From an uncultured Pelagibacteraceae bacterium (GTDB lineage Bacteria; Pseudomonadota; Alphaproteobacteria; Pelagibacterales; Pelagibacteraceae), in the NCBI GenBank assembly GCA_902560815.1, contig CACENP010000004.1:1-64000 (forward strand): a DNA stretch of 64,000 bases, written 5' to 3'. Position 1 is the first letter of the stretch. The number at the start of each line of letters is the position of its first letter. A program made the translations under genes and the position numbers. Below the pieces are notes generated by a model. It was not told the DNA's origin, did no database searches, and saw only the letters and a list, made by a program, of their open reading frames with translations. Of this stretch, positions 25,434 through 34,213 are shown one piece after another.

Positions 25434-27536
25434 ATGACGCAAAGAATTGACACTCAATTAATTATAATCAGTATTTTTTTAGGCTTAATACTAACAATTT
25501 TTTTTTTAGATTTTTCCAATATAGGATTTTCTGATACAGAATGGCTTAAATCATACGATTTAAAAAGCGATTATTTAGCTTTAAAATTTTTCTTAAATGA
25601 TAAATGGAGATTTCCTTTAGGTTACAATCCTAATTATGGAGAAATTCCAAATTCTATAGTTTTTTCTGGAGCTGTTCCTATTTTATCTTTTATATCAAAA
25701 ATTTTTAGAAACATTTTACCAGAAAATTTTCACTTTTTTTCTATCTGGATATTTTTATGTTTTTCACTGCAATATTTTTTTTCTTTTAAAATATTAAATT
25801 TTCTAACTAAAGATTATTTTTTTTCATTAATATCTGCTATTTTTTTTCTTATTTCACCAATACTTATTTTTAGATTAAATTTACATTTATCACTTTGTGC
25901 ACATTGGCTAATTCTTGCTGCCTTTTATCTTGATATTTGCCAAAGTCAAAAAAATATATTTTATAAAAAATTATTTATTATTGTTTTATCATCACTTATT
26001 CATTTTTATTTTACAATTATACTACTTATTATGAATTTATTTTTTTCTTTTTTTAACTATGTTGAAACCAAAAACTTAAAAAAATTTTTAAAAGAAAATT
26101 TTATTATTTTAATTGTTTTGTGTTTTTTTATGTATGTTTCTGGTTACTTTGAATTACCAGCAACAGATGCGTTAGGTTATGGTTATGGTTATTTTAAAGC
26201 CAACTTTTTAACATTTTTTGATCCAAACTATTTAAGTACTGAGAAATCGTGGTCTATATTTATTCCTGATATTTACAATACTCCAGGAGAAAAAGAAGGT
26301 TTTGGTTATTTAGGTTTAGGAATCTTATTAATTATTTTGATAGTTTTTTTTCTAAATATTAAAGATTTTAAAGAAATAAAAATAATTAATTATAAATATT
26401 TTTTTCTTTCTATTTTTTTACTAATTTTATCACTTACAAATAATATTAATGTGGGTTCTTATAGTATTATTAATTTTGAACTTCCAAAAATTATATTTGG
26501 ACCATTAAGTATCATTCGCGCCTCAGGGAGATTGATTTGGCCAGTATATTATTTAATACTTATTTTTTCAATTTATGGTTTATACAAAAGTATTCCAAAT
26601 AAAAAAAATTATATTTTAATTGTTTTATTATCTATCCAAATTATTGATTTTTCTGGTGGACTTGAAAATAATTTTGTTTCTAAGCGTACTTTAGATGATA
26701 GAAAATTCTTAAAAAATTATTTTTGGTTAAATATATCTGAAAATTTTGAAAATATTTCAAATACTCAAATTTCAAATAGGTCGCGTTCGTTTCCAATAAT
26801 TTCTAGTTTATTAATAGAAAAAAAATTTAATAAAACAAATTTTTTTAGATTGGGAAGATATAATAGAGAAATAGCTTCAAATTATAGATCTAATTTTTAT
26901 AAAAAAATTTCAAATAAAAAAATAAACACAAGAACAGCATATGTAATTGAAAATTATGACCATTTGAGAAATATGAAATTTTTGTTTGAAAATTCTGAGC
27001 ACGGTTTTTTTTATAAAAATAATATATGGTTTTTTTTACCAAATTATAAAAATTTTATGCAAGAAAAAGATATTTTAGAGTTTGAAACAATCAAGTATAA
27101 AAATATAAACTTGGGAGACAAAGTAAAAATTAATTTAAATCAGAGTAATGGTATTTTGGGATTTGGTTGGTCTCATCCTTCATATGGCTCTAAAATAAAC
27201 AATAGTGGAGCATGGACGGAAGGAAATTTTTCTAATTTAATTTTTAATATTTCAGCAAAAAATATTGATAAAATAATAATAAATACGAAAAAAATTTTAA
27301 AAGATAAAAACAAGAATATAAAACTTAACTTTACATTAAATAATATACCTTTAACAAATCAAAATATTCAAATTTATTCAAATAAAATTCAATTATTCCA
27401 AATCAAAAATTATTTAGAATTAGGTTCAAACAAATTAGTTATTGAGATTGAAAATCCACAAACCGCTTTATCAAGATTAGAGAGTATTGATGCCCGACTA
27501 TTAGGTGTTTTAATTAATAGCTTAGAATTCAAATAA
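25434..27536 (+). CDS. DUF6311-like membrane protein
   Basis: A 700-residue protein with about twelve membrane helices in the first 430 residues and a soluble C-terminal domain of about 270 residues. The loop after helix 1 reads SDTEWLKSYDLKSDYLALKFF, followed by WRFPLGYNPNYGEIPNSIVFSG, a combination of acidic residues and a WxFPLG segment that I associate with the DUF6311 group. Later blocks (RLNLHLSLCAHW, EGFGYLGLG, RASGRLIWPVYY) fit. The family is thought to be GT-C-like, but its reaction is not known to me. Convergent stop codons abut the following methyltransferase. Confidence 0.7.
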   Translation: MTQRIDTQLIIISIFLGLILTIFFLDFSNIGFSDTEWLKSYDLKSDYLALKFFLNDKWRFPLGYNPNYGEIPNSIVFSGAVPILSFISKIFRNILPENFHFFSIWIFLCFSLQYFFSFKILNFLTKDYFFSLISAIFFLISPILIFRLNLHLSLCAHWLILAAFYLDICQSQKNIFYKKLFIIVLSSLIHFYFTIILLIMNLFFSFFNYVETKNLKKFLKENFIILIVLCFFMYVSGYFELPATDALGYGYGYFKANFLTFFDPNYLSTEKSWSIFIPDIYNTPGEKEGFGYLGLGILLIILIVFFLNIKDFKEIKIINYKYFFLSIFLLILSLTNNINVGSYSIINFELPKIIFGPLSIIRASGRLIWPVYYLILIFSIYGLYKSIPNKKNYILIVLLSIQIIDFSGGLENNFVSKRTLDDRKFLKNYFWLNISENFENISNTQISNRSRSFPIISSLLIEKKFNKTNFFRLGRYNREIASNYRSNFYKKISNKKINTRTAYVIENYDHLRNMKFLFENSEHGFFYKNNIWFFLPNYKNFMQEKDILEFETIKYKNINLGDKVKINLNQSNGILGFGWSHPSYGSKINNSGAWTEGNFSNLIFNISAKNIDKIIINTKKILKDKNKNIKLNFTLNNIPLTNQNIQIYSNKIQLFQIKNYLELGSNKLVIEIENPQTALSRLESIDARLLGVLINSLEFK

Positions 27537-28166
27537 TTATTTAGACTTCCATTTAATATAATATTTTTTTAAATTCAGGTGTTTAAAATGAAATATAAGC
27601 AAAAAACTCATTATAAAAAAATCGTTAGTTTCCATACTATTAAAGTTTTTTAAAATTTTCTTATATTTTTGCTTTGTTCTTATATATTTTCCTCTATCTA
27701 GATTAATCATAAATTTATTTATTAATTTATTTTTACCTCTGATAGGATCAATAAATAAAAATTTTGCATTAGGAAATTTTTTATTTAGATAAGATATTAA
27801 ATTAGTAACTTTATTATCATTTAAGTGATGAATTGCTCCATTGATAAATATAAAATTGATTTTAGATCGATTTAATTTTTTTATTTTATGTATTTTTTCT
27901 ATATCTGAATTAATAAAAGAAAATTTTGGAAATTTTTTTTTTGAGTTTTTTAAATAGTTACTATTATTATCTATTCCAATATATTTATTTATATAACTTT
28001 TGATATAATCTAAAATATAACTATCACCACAACAAATATCTAAGACGTTAACATTTTTTTGTTGCTGAAAGACATACTTGATAAAATTATATTCATTATT
28101 TTCTTTTCTTATAATATTTTGGTAAAGTCTATAAATTACTTTATATTTTAATAAAAAATTTTTCAT
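27537..28166 (-). CDS. Class I SAM-dependent methyltransferase
   Basis: A 209-residue methyltransferase-like protein. Motif I is NVLDICCGDSYILDYI near residue 41, the acidic end of strand 2 is IGIDNN near residue 61, and the motif IV region is FIFINGAIHHLND near residue 108, with the NGAIHHL phrase typical of methyltransferase family 11/12 proteins. The C-terminal third is basic and hydrophobic with little similarity I can name. The gene starts directly where the ALG5-like transferase ends, on the same strand, so the two are cotranscribed. The substrate is unknown. Confidence 0.75.
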   Translation of the reverse strand: MKNFLLKYKVIYRLYQNIIRKENNEYNFIKYVFQQQKNVNVLDICCGDSYILDYIKSYINKYIGIDNNSNYLKNSKKKFPKFSFINSDIEKIHKIKKLNRSKINFIFINGAIHHLNDNKVTNLISYLNKKFPNAKFLFIDPIRGKNKLINKFMINLDRGKYIRTKQKYKKILKNFNSMETNDFFIMSFLLIFHFKHLNLKKYYIKWKSK

Positions 28167-28895
28167 TTATTTTTGGTTTAACTTAATTTTGATAATATCG
28201 ATCATCATTTTTGGAATATCATAAATTATATTTAATTTACTACCTTCTTTATGTATCCATTCAATAGGTAATTCTTTAATAGTAATATTATTTTCTTTTA
28301 ACAAAATAACCAATTCAACGTCAAAAGAAAAGCGATAAGATTTTAGTTTTTTAAAAACATCATATGCATAAGTTTTATTAAAAAGTTTAAAACCACATTG
28401 TGTATCTTTTATTTTAATTCTAAATAAGAAATAGATCACAAAATTAAATAATGAACCTAAAAATCTTCTTGTAATAGATGTTTTGATTTTAGAAAGTGAA
28501 TGATTTCTTGAGCCAAAATAAGCTATATTCTCATTTTTAATATAATTTTTTTTTACCCACTTGTCGATTTGGTTTGGATTGACTGACATGTCTGCATCAC
28601 AAATCAGCAGCCAGTCTTTTTTTGAATTTAATATACCTTTTTTAATTGCATATCCTTTTCCAATATTTTTTTTATATCTGATATATTTGATTTTAAATAT
28701 TTTTTTATATTTTTTTATAAATTTACATATTATAAAGTCTGATTTATCAGTACTACCATCATTAACAAAAATTATTTCAACATTTTTTTTGTTTACAAAA
28801 TAATTGTTAAGAGTTTTTAAACTTTCCAGTAGTCTATGTTGTTCATTATAAAAAGGTATTATTACTGATAAATTATTTAGAGTTTTTTTTGACAT
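28167..28895 (-). CDS. ALG5-like polyprenyl-phosphate glycosyltransferase (GT2)
   Basis: A 242-residue GT2 enzyme of the dolichyl-phosphate beta-glucosyltransferase type. Seen: LSVIIPFYNEQHRL at residue 8, IIFVNDGSTDKSD near residue 41, KNIGKGYAIKKGIL near residue 75, CDADMSVNPNQI near residue 98 (metal site), SRRN-like FGSRNHSLSK near residue 124, and the C-terminal FSFDVELVILLKENN block. The expected product is polyprenyl-phosphoglucose or a related lipid-linked hexose, which could feed the DUF6311-like membrane protein in the same block. It lies 24 bp from the initiator tRNA gene on the same strand. Confidence 0.86.
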   Translation of the reverse strand: MSKKTLNNLSVIIPFYNEQHRLLESLKTLNNYFVNKKNVEIIFVNDGSTDKSDFIICKFIKKYKKIFKIKYIRYKKNIGKGYAIKKGILNSKKDWLLICDADMSVNPNQIDKWVKKNYIKNENIAYFGSRNHSLSKIKTSITRRFLGSLFNFVIYFLFRIKIKDTQCGFKLFNKTYAYDVFKKLKSYRFSFDVELVILLKENNITIKELPIEWIHKEGSKLNIIYDIPKMMIDIIKIKLNQK

Positions 28896-28919
28896 ATGAA
28901 AAAAACGTAAAACTTATTT

Positions 28920-28996
28920 TGGTTGCGGGGGACGGATTTGAACCGCCGACCTCAAGGTTATGAGCCTTGCGAGCTACCAGGCTGCTCCACCCCGCG
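28920..28996 (-). tRNA. Initiator tRNA-fMet (CAU)
   Basis: The 77-nt sequence folds into a full cloverleaf with CAU anticodon and encoded CCA. Initiator identity is shown by the unpaired C1-A72 at the acceptor end and by A11-U24 in the D stem. The anticodon stem is 27-CAAGG-31 with 39-CCTTG-43, so only two of the three usual consecutive G-C pairs (30-40, 31-39) are present and pair 29-41 is A-U. The gene begins 4 bp after the rpsU stop, on the same strand. Confidence 0.97.
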
Positions 28997-29000
28997 ATGA

Positions 29001-29207
29001 TTAAATCCTATTCTTAAGTTTATTTAACTTTTTAACTCTTTTAATATTTTCTTGAAGAATACGTTTTTTTTTCTCAGATGGTTTTTCATAATTATTTTTT
29101 AATTTAATTATTTTAAAAAATCCATCTCTCTGAAGTTTCCTTTTCAGTACCCTCAGAGCTTGTTCAACGTTGTTATCTTTAACTTCTATTTTAATAAGTG
29201 CCTCCAA
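29001..29207 (-). CDS. rpsU: Ribosomal protein bS21
   Basis: The 68-residue basic protein matches bS21 of the small subunit, which helps mRNA base-pairing at initiation. It has the conserved VEQALRVLKRKLQRDGFFKIIK block in the first half and KPSEKKKRILQENIKRVKK after it. The stop is 4 bp before the initiator tRNA, so both initiation factors of a kind could be made from one transcript. The start ATG is 57 bp from the trcR-like gene end. Confidence 0.95.
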   Translation of the reverse strand: MEALIKIEVKDNNVEQALRVLKRKLQRDGFFKIIKLKNNYEKPSEKKKRILQENIKRVKKLNKLKNRI

Positions 29208-29264
29208 AAAAAAGAGTTATTAACATTAATAATTTTAATTGTCTAGATTTCTTTCTTTATTCGT

Positions 29265-29834
29265 TTAGTTTGTTTTTTGTAATTTTTCTTTTTGTTTTTT
29301 CTCTCTTTTAATTCTTCTTTCTGCTTTTTCAACAGTATCCTGAAGATCTTTTTGAGAAAACAATCCAATTGCAACTGGGTCTTTTGGATTTAAATTATTA
29401 TAATTCCAATAACTTTTATTTCTAATTGCAACCACAGAGTTTTTTGTTACGCCAACTAATTTTGCTATTTGAGAATCTTTTAAAATTGAGTATTGTCTTA
29501 TTAACCATAATGCAGAGTCAGGTTTATCTTGTCTTTTTGATAAAGGAACATATTTTTTTGTTTTTTCATTTGAGCTAGATATTTCCACATTGTAACTATT
29601 TAAATTTAAAGATCTGTTTTGATCTTTAGATGAAAGTTCAATTTCTTCTTTAGTTAACTGGCCAGAGATTATTGGATTATATCCAACTATTCCTTTTGCA
29701 ACTTCTCCATCAGCTATTCCCTGGACTTCAACGACGTGAAGTTTACAAAATTCAGCAATTTGCTTGAAAGTTAATGTTGTATTTTCAACTAACCATACAG
29801 CAGTAGCCATAGGCATTAAAGGTGCATTTGTCAT
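29265..29834 (-). CDS. trcR: DUF1013 / TrcR-type cell-cycle transcriptional regulator
   Basis: A 189-residue protein of the alphaproteobacterial DUF1013 family, called TrcR in Rhodobacter and Caulobacter relatives, where it is linked to the CtrA cell-cycle network. The N-terminal block TNAPLMPMATAVWLVENTTLTF and HVVEVQGIADGEVAKGI is nearly invariant in the family. A second helix-turn-helix-like repeat (ALWLIRQYSILKDSQIAKLVG) is near residue 105, followed by RNKSYWN. The C-terminus is a lysine/arginine-rich helix. It shares one base with the rpmE stop (TAATG), so it is coupled to rpmE. SAR11 lacks much of the CtrA network, so its role here may differ. Confidence 0.88.
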   Translation of the reverse strand: MTNAPLMPMATAVWLVENTTLTFKQIAEFCKLHVVEVQGIADGEVAKGIVGYNPIISGQLTKEEIELSSKDQNRSLNLNSYNVEISSSNEKTKKYVPLSKRQDKPDSALWLIRQYSILKDSQIAKLVGVTKNSVVAIRNKSYWNYNNLNPKDPVAIGLFSQKDLQDTVEKAERRIKREKKQKEKLQKTN

Positions 29835-30064
29835 TATGCTTTTTTCTCAGCTCTAAAATTTTGAAATTTTTTATTAAATTTACTTACTCTTCCTTTATCA
29901 AGGATTTTTTGTTTACCTCCTGTCCAAGCAGAGTGAGAAATTGGGTCTATTTCTAATTTTAAAGTTTCTCCTTCTGATCCCCAGGTAGATTTTGTTTCAA
30001 ATTGAGATCCATCTGTCATTTCAACTTTTATCTTATGATATTTTGGATGAATATTTTTTTTCAT
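29834..30064 (-). CDS. rpmE: Ribosomal protein bL31
   Basis: A 76-residue bL31 of the large subunit. Conserved parts are [17 protein letters not shown] at the start, [23 protein letters not shown] in the middle and FNKKFQNF near the end. It lacks the CxxC zinc-binding cysteines, so it is the zinc-independent form. It is coupled to the TrcR-like gene through a one-base overlap. The 35-bp gap upstream separates it from suhB. Confidence 0.95.
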   Translation of the reverse strand: MKKNIHPKYHKIKVEMTDGSQFETKSTWGSEGETLKLEIDPISHSAWTGGKQKILDKGRVSKFNKKFQNFRAEKKA

Positions 30065-30099
30065 AGCTGGCTTTATAACAAAAGATTTTTTAAAAACAA

Positions 30100-30840
30100 T
30101 TAAAAGTTATTAAGATTTTCTTGCATTTTTTGATATATAGAGTTGCTTCCTGCTAATATATCAATACCAGCTTTAGATGAATTATCGATGTTATTTATTT
30201 TTCCACCAGCTTCTTCCACAATAATTATTCCCGCTGCAATATCCCAAATATTTAAATTTTTTTGAAAATATCCATCAAATCGACCTGCTCCGACATATGC
30301 CATATCTAAAGCAGCACTTCCGGATTTTCTTGTATTAAGATTATTTTTTATTTGGTCTTTGCCTCCTGTGGCAAACAAGCATTCATCGATATTTCTTTTT
30401 TTTGAAACCCTCATCCTTTTATTATTAAAATATGCTCCATTATTTTTTTCAGCATAAAACATTTCATTTTTTATAGGATCAAAAATTAAGCCACTGATAA
30501 TTTCTTTTTTTGATTTTAAAGCGATTGATATTGCAAAATGAGGTACCCCATGTAAAAAGTTTGTAGTTCCATCGATTGGGTCAATAATCCAAAAATTTTC
30601 TAAATCTGAGTTTTTTATTTCTCCCACTTCTTCACTGATTAACGAAAATTTTTTTTTATATTTTGTTAATTCCTCAATAATGATTTTTTCAGCTTTTTTA
30701 TCTGAGTTTGTTACAAAATCAGAAGGTCCTTTTGATAGTACTTGTAATTTTTCCAATTCTCCAAAATCTCTAATTATTATTTTTGATGCTTTTTCTGCAG
30801 CTTTAATCATAATATTTAAATTTGAAGATATAGAATTCAT
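30100..30840 (-). CDS. suhB: Inositol monophosphatase family protein
   Basis: A 246-residue Mg2+-dependent phosphatase of the IMPase family. Seen: [14 protein letters not shown] near residue 33, the metal-binding EEVG near residue 70, the signature [15 protein letters not shown] near residue 87 and [15 protein letters not shown] near residue 200. In bacteria such proteins (SuhB) also assist rRNA antitermination; that dual role is known for E. coli only. It is 5 bp from efp, on the same strand. Activity on inositol phosphate, fructose bisphosphate or another phosphomonoester cannot be told apart. Confidence 0.92.
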   Translation of the reverse strand: MNSISSNLNIMIKAAEKASKIIIRDFGELEKLQVLSKGPSDFVTNSDKKAEKIIIEELTKYKKKFSLISEEVGEIKNSDLENFWIIDPIDGTTNFLHGVPHFAISIALKSKKEIISGLIFDPIKNEMFYAEKNNGAYFNNKRMRVSKKRNIDECLFATGGKDQIKNNLNTRKSGSAALDMAYVGAGRFDGYFQKNLNIWDIAAGIIIVEEAGGKINNIDNSSKAGIDILAGSNSIYQKMQENLNNF

Positions 30841-30845
30841 ACAGT

Positions 30846-31406
30846 TTATATTTTTTTGACGTATTCAATAGATCTTGTATCAACAATTATTTCATCTCCA
30901 CTTTCAATAAAAGGTGGTACTTGAATTTTAACTCCATTCTCTAATATAGCAGGTTTATAAGATGAAGAGACTGTTTGTCCTTTTAAGGCAGCATCAGTAC
31001 TTTCTATTTTACAATTAACTTGATTTGGTAATTCAACAGAAATTGGCTTTTCTTCGTAAAGACTTATTTTAACCTCTAGCTCTTCTTTTAAAAATTTTCC
31101 TTTTTCTCCAACAATTTCTTTTTTTAAGCTTATTTGTTCAAACGATTTTTGGTTTATAAAGTAATATTCAGATTCATCTTGATATAAATAATTGAAGTTT
31201 ATTTCTTCAAGAGAAGCTTTCTCCACTGTATCGCTAGATCTGAATCTTTCATTTAATTTAGTACCTTTATTTACACTTTTCATTTCAACCTGATTAAATG
31301 CTCCACCTTTTCCAGGTTTTACATGTTGAGTTTTTAGAACTTCCCATAAATCATCTTTATGTTCCAATAGCATCCCAGGCTTAACTTCATTTCCAGATAT
31401 TTTCAT
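30846..31406 (-). CDS. efp: Elongation factor P
   Basis: A 186-residue translation factor that relieves ribosome stalling at polyproline. The three-domain organisation is visible: an N-terminal KOW-like domain with the loop VKPGKGGAF, two OB-type domains, and the C-terminal IQVPPFIESGDEIIVDTRS block. The loop tip lysine K33 corresponds to the residue modified by EpmA in E. coli. No epmA gene is seen in this window. The gene overlaps the stop of thiE upstream by 4 bp. Confidence 0.96.
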   Translation of the reverse strand: MKISGNEVKPGMLLEHKDDLWEVLKTQHVKPGKGGAFNQVEMKSVNKGTKLNERFRSSDTVEKASLEEINFNYLYQDESEYYFINQKSFEQISLKKEIVGEKGKFLKEELEVKISLYEEKPISVELPNQVNCKIESTDAALKGQTVSSSYKPAILENGVKIQVPPFIESGDEIIVDTRSIEYVKKI

Positions 31407-32026
31407 TGCAACTTGTTTATAGCTTCTCTCGGGTTTAATTTTTTATTATTCCAAATGTAGCCTGAGATAGCTAAAAAGTTAGCTTTATTCAATAAAAGTT
31501 TTTTATAATTTTTATCTTTTATTCCCCCTATTGCTACAACTGGAGTATTTGTTATTTTTTTTACTAAATTTAATACTTTAAATCTTGCTTTATATCTGAC
31601 CTTTTTTGTTTTCGATGAATAAAACGCACCAAAAGCTAAATAATCTGCACCATCTGAAATAGCTCTCTTTGCAAGATTTATAGAATTATGACAAGTGATA
31701 CCAATAATTTTATTTTTTAATATTTTTTTGGCCTTTAAAATATTCATATCTTTTTGTCCCAAGTGGCAACCATCCGCATTAATTTTCTTTGCAAAAATTG
31801 GATCATCATTAATGATGAACTTAACTTTATATTTTTTACAAATTTTTTTAATTTTTTTTGCAACTATGATTTTTTTCTTTTTTTTTTCTTTTTTTAATCT
31901 TAATTGAAAAAAACTTACTTTATTTGAACTTAATACTTGTTTAAGTTTGCCATAAAAATCATTATTTTTAATATATTCTGGAGAAATTAAATAAATAAAT
32001 CTCTTATTGTTTCTATTTATTCTCAA
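31403..32026 (-). CDS. thiE: Thiamine-phosphate synthase
   Basis: Joins the pyrimidine and thiazole halves to form thiamine phosphate. The 207-residue TIM barrel has FFQLRLKKEK near residue 39, FIINDDPIFAKKINADGCHLGQKD near residue 71 (phosphate and Mg2+ contacts), GITCHNSINLAKRAISDGADYLAFGAFYSS near residue 113 and TPVVAIGGI near residue 160. It overlaps fba by 14 bp and efp by 4 bp. SAR11 is known to make thiamine from an imported pyrimidine precursor; ThiD is also encoded in this window. Confidence 0.92.
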   Translation of the reverse strand: MRINRNNKRFIYLISPEYIKNNDFYGKLKQVLSSNKVSFFQLRLKKEKKKKKIIVAKKIKKICKKYKVKFIINDDPIFAKKINADGCHLGQKDMNILKAKKILKNKIIGITCHNSINLAKRAISDGADYLAFGAFYSSKTKKVRYKARFKVLNLVKKITNTPVVAIGGIKDKNYKKLLLNKANFLAISGYIWNNKKLNPREAINKLQ

Positions 32027-33023
32027 GTTCTTCAGACCACTTTCCTTGAGCAGCTAATGAGCACATTTTAGCTCTATGATCAAAAATTTGCTGAGTTCCT
32101 TTAATATTTTTAATATTTTTTGACCAAAATTTAATAGCTTCTTGTTGTAAGGCTCTTCCATAAGAATAGCTCATTATAAAATTTGTATCATTTAATTTAT
32201 TAATTAAATTTAAGTTTTCAGTTGCTTCTATTTCTGTTTGACCGCCTGATAAAAAAGCTATTCCAGGAACTTCTTTTGGAACTGATTCTTTTAAACATTT
32301 CAAGGTTAAATGAGCAATTTTTTCATTACCAATTTTATTATTTGATTTATTTCCTGGCAGTATCATATTTGGTTTTAAAATTATTCCTTCCAAGTTAACC
32401 TTGTGTTTTATTAGTTCTTCAAAGCATTTATTTATTACTTCTGAAGTTTTATTTAAACAATCTTCAGCCGAGTGATCCCCATCCATCAATACCTCAGGTT
32501 CCACAATTGGAACCATTCCATTTTCTTGAACTATATAAGAGTATCTCGCTAAAGCATTTGCGTTTGCATCAATTGATAATTTGCTAGGATAGTTTTTTGA
32601 AATAATATAAATACCTCTCCATTTAGTAAATCTTGCTCCAAGCTTATAGTAATTTTTCAATCTTTCTCCTAAGCCATCTAATCCTTCTGTAATTTTTTCA
32701 TCAGGTGAATCCGCCAGAGGTTTTGCTCCCGTATCTACTTTTATTCCAGGTACAGCACCTGATGATGAAATTAACTCAGGAATAGTTTTTTCCGAGCTCG
32801 ATTTTTGTTTTATAGTTTCGTCATATAAAATAACACCACCTATACAGGTTTTCATACTTTCAGATGAAAAAAGTGTTTCTCTAAACAGCAACCTATTTTC
32901 TGGAGTAGATTCCACCTTAACGGCATTTAGTCTCTTAGTCATTGTTCCAGTGCTTTCATCTGCAGCCAGGATACCTTTTCCGTGAGACAAAATTTTTAAT
33001 GCAATCTTATTTAACTCAGACAT
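32013..33023 (-). CDS. fba: Class I fructose-bisphosphate aldolase
   Basis: A 336-residue class I aldolase, cleaving fructose 1,6-bisphosphate through a lysine Schiff base without metal. Seen: GILAADESTGTMTKRL near residue 17, PGIKVDTGAKPLADSPDE near residue 92, RFTKWRGIYII near residue 131, EGIILKPNMILPGN near residue 212 containing the Schiff-base lysine, and FLSGGQTEIEAT near residue 258. It overlaps pgk by 8 bp and belongs to the tkt-gap-pgk-fba group. A eukaryotic-like class I enzyme in place of class II is a known trait of some marine alphaproteobacteria. Confidence 0.95.
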   Translation of the reverse strand: MSELNKIALKILSHGKGILAADESTGTMTKRLNAVKVESTPENRLLFRETLFSSESMKTCIGGVILYDETIKQKSSSEKTIPELISSSGAVPGIKVDTGAKPLADSPDEKITEGLDGLGERLKNYYKLGARFTKWRGIYIISKNYPSKLSIDANANALARYSYIVQENGMVPIVEPEVLMDGDHSAEDCLNKTSEVINKCFEELIKHKVNLEGIILKPNMILPGNKSNNKIGNEKIAHLTLKCLKESVPKEVPGIAFLSGGQTEIEATENLNLINKLNDTNFIMSYSYGRALQQEAIKFWSKNIKNIKGTQQIFDHRAKMCSLAAQGKWSEELENK

Positions 33024-34206
33024 TTTGATTTAATGCTTTTATAGCAGGTAGAGTTTTTCCTTCAAGATATTCTAAAAAAGCTCCACCAGCAGTTGAAACA
33101 AAAGTAAATGAATCAAATTTTTTAAACTTGTTTATTGCAGCAACTGTTTCACCGCCTCCTGCTACAGAAAAAATTTTATCATTCTTTGTTTTTTGAGAAA
33201 TTAACTCTAATATTTTTTTTGTTCCATTTTGAAAATTTGGATTTTCAAAATATCCCGCAGGACCATTCCAAAGTATTGTTCTAGAATTATTTATAATTGA
33301 CTCAATAGATGATATAGTTTTTGATCCAATATCTAAGATCATTTCATTATCTTTTATTTCATTTATATTTTTTTGTGTTCCTTCTCCATTTAGACTAGAA
33401 GATACAATTGCATCTTTAGGAATATTAATTTCACAATTGTATTTTTTTGAGTTTTCTAATATTTCTTTAATTAAAGAGCTGCACTCATTTTCACATATTG
33501 ATTTTCCTATATTTGAACCAGTGTGTTTGAGCATTGTATTACCCATTCCACCTACAATTACAATATTGTTAAATTTTTTTATTAAATTGTTTATAATTTT
33601 AATTTTTGTAGAAATTTTTGAACCGCCAATTATTAGGGAAACAGGCCTTTCAATTTCTGAAGTTATTTTTTTTAATGCACTAATTTCCTCTTTAATTTGT
33701 AGTCCAAAATATGATGGAATATACTTGGTGATCCCATCAACAGATGCATGGGATCTGTGTGAACAAGAGAAAGCATCATTAACATATATATCTCCCAATG
33801 TAGATATTTTTTTTGAAAAATTTAAGTCATTTGTTTCTTCTCCTTCGTTAAATCGAATATTTTCTAACATCAAGATTGATCCTTTTGGAATTTTGTTTAT
33901 TTCCAAAAGTGTATTCTCACTAATTAGATCCTCACTAAAAAATACATTTTTCTGAAGTAGAAGAGATAATTTTTCTGATATAGGTTTTAAAGACATTCCT
34001 TTAACGACCTTACCTTTAGGCCTTCCTATATGTGACATAATTATAATTTTTGCCTCTTTTTTTAACAAAAGTTTTATCGTTGGTATTATTTTTTCAATTC
34101 TTGAAGTTTCGGTTATTGCTCCATTTTTCATTGGAACATTTAAATCAACTCTCAATAAAACTTTTTTTCCTTTTAGATCTAAATTATTATTTGTAATGCT
34201 GTTCAT
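33016..34206 (-). CDS. pgk: Phosphoglycerate kinase
   Basis: Transfers the acyl phosphate of 1,3-bisphosphoglycerate to ADP. The 396-residue length is normal. Seen: KVLLRVDLNVPMKNG near residue 15, IMSHIGRPKG near residue 56, LENIRFNEGEE near residue 116, NDAFSCSHRSHAS near residue 143, and the ATP-side blocks ILWNGPAGYFE near residue 310 and SVAGGGETVAAI near residue 347. It is 7 bp from gap and overlaps fba, so this is one operon. An antisense ORF within it is a shadow. Confidence 0.97.
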   Translation of the reverse strand: MNSITNNNLDLKGKKVLLRVDLNVPMKNGAITETSRIEKIIPTIKLLLKKEAKIIIMSHIGRPKGKVVKGMSLKPISEKLSLLLQKNVFFSEDLISENTLLEINKIPKGSILMLENIRFNEGEETNDLNFSKKISTLGDIYVNDAFSCSHRSHASVDGITKYIPSYFGLQIKEEISALKKITSEIERPVSLIIGGSKISTKIKIINNLIKKFNNIVIVGGMGNTMLKHTGSNIGKSICENECSSLIKEILENSKKYNCEINIPKDAIVSSSLNGEGTQKNINEIKDNEMILDIGSKTISSIESIINNSRTILWNGPAGYFENPNFQNGTKKILELISQKTKNDKIFSVAGGGETVAAINKFKKFDSFTFVSTAGGAFLEYLEGKTLPAIKALNQNV

Positions 34207-34213
34207 GAAAAAA

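Noticed and set aside
33437-33955. 172-codon open frame on the plus strand inside pgk
   Set aside because: Fully antisense to a highly conserved enzyme and without recognisable features; taken as a shadow.
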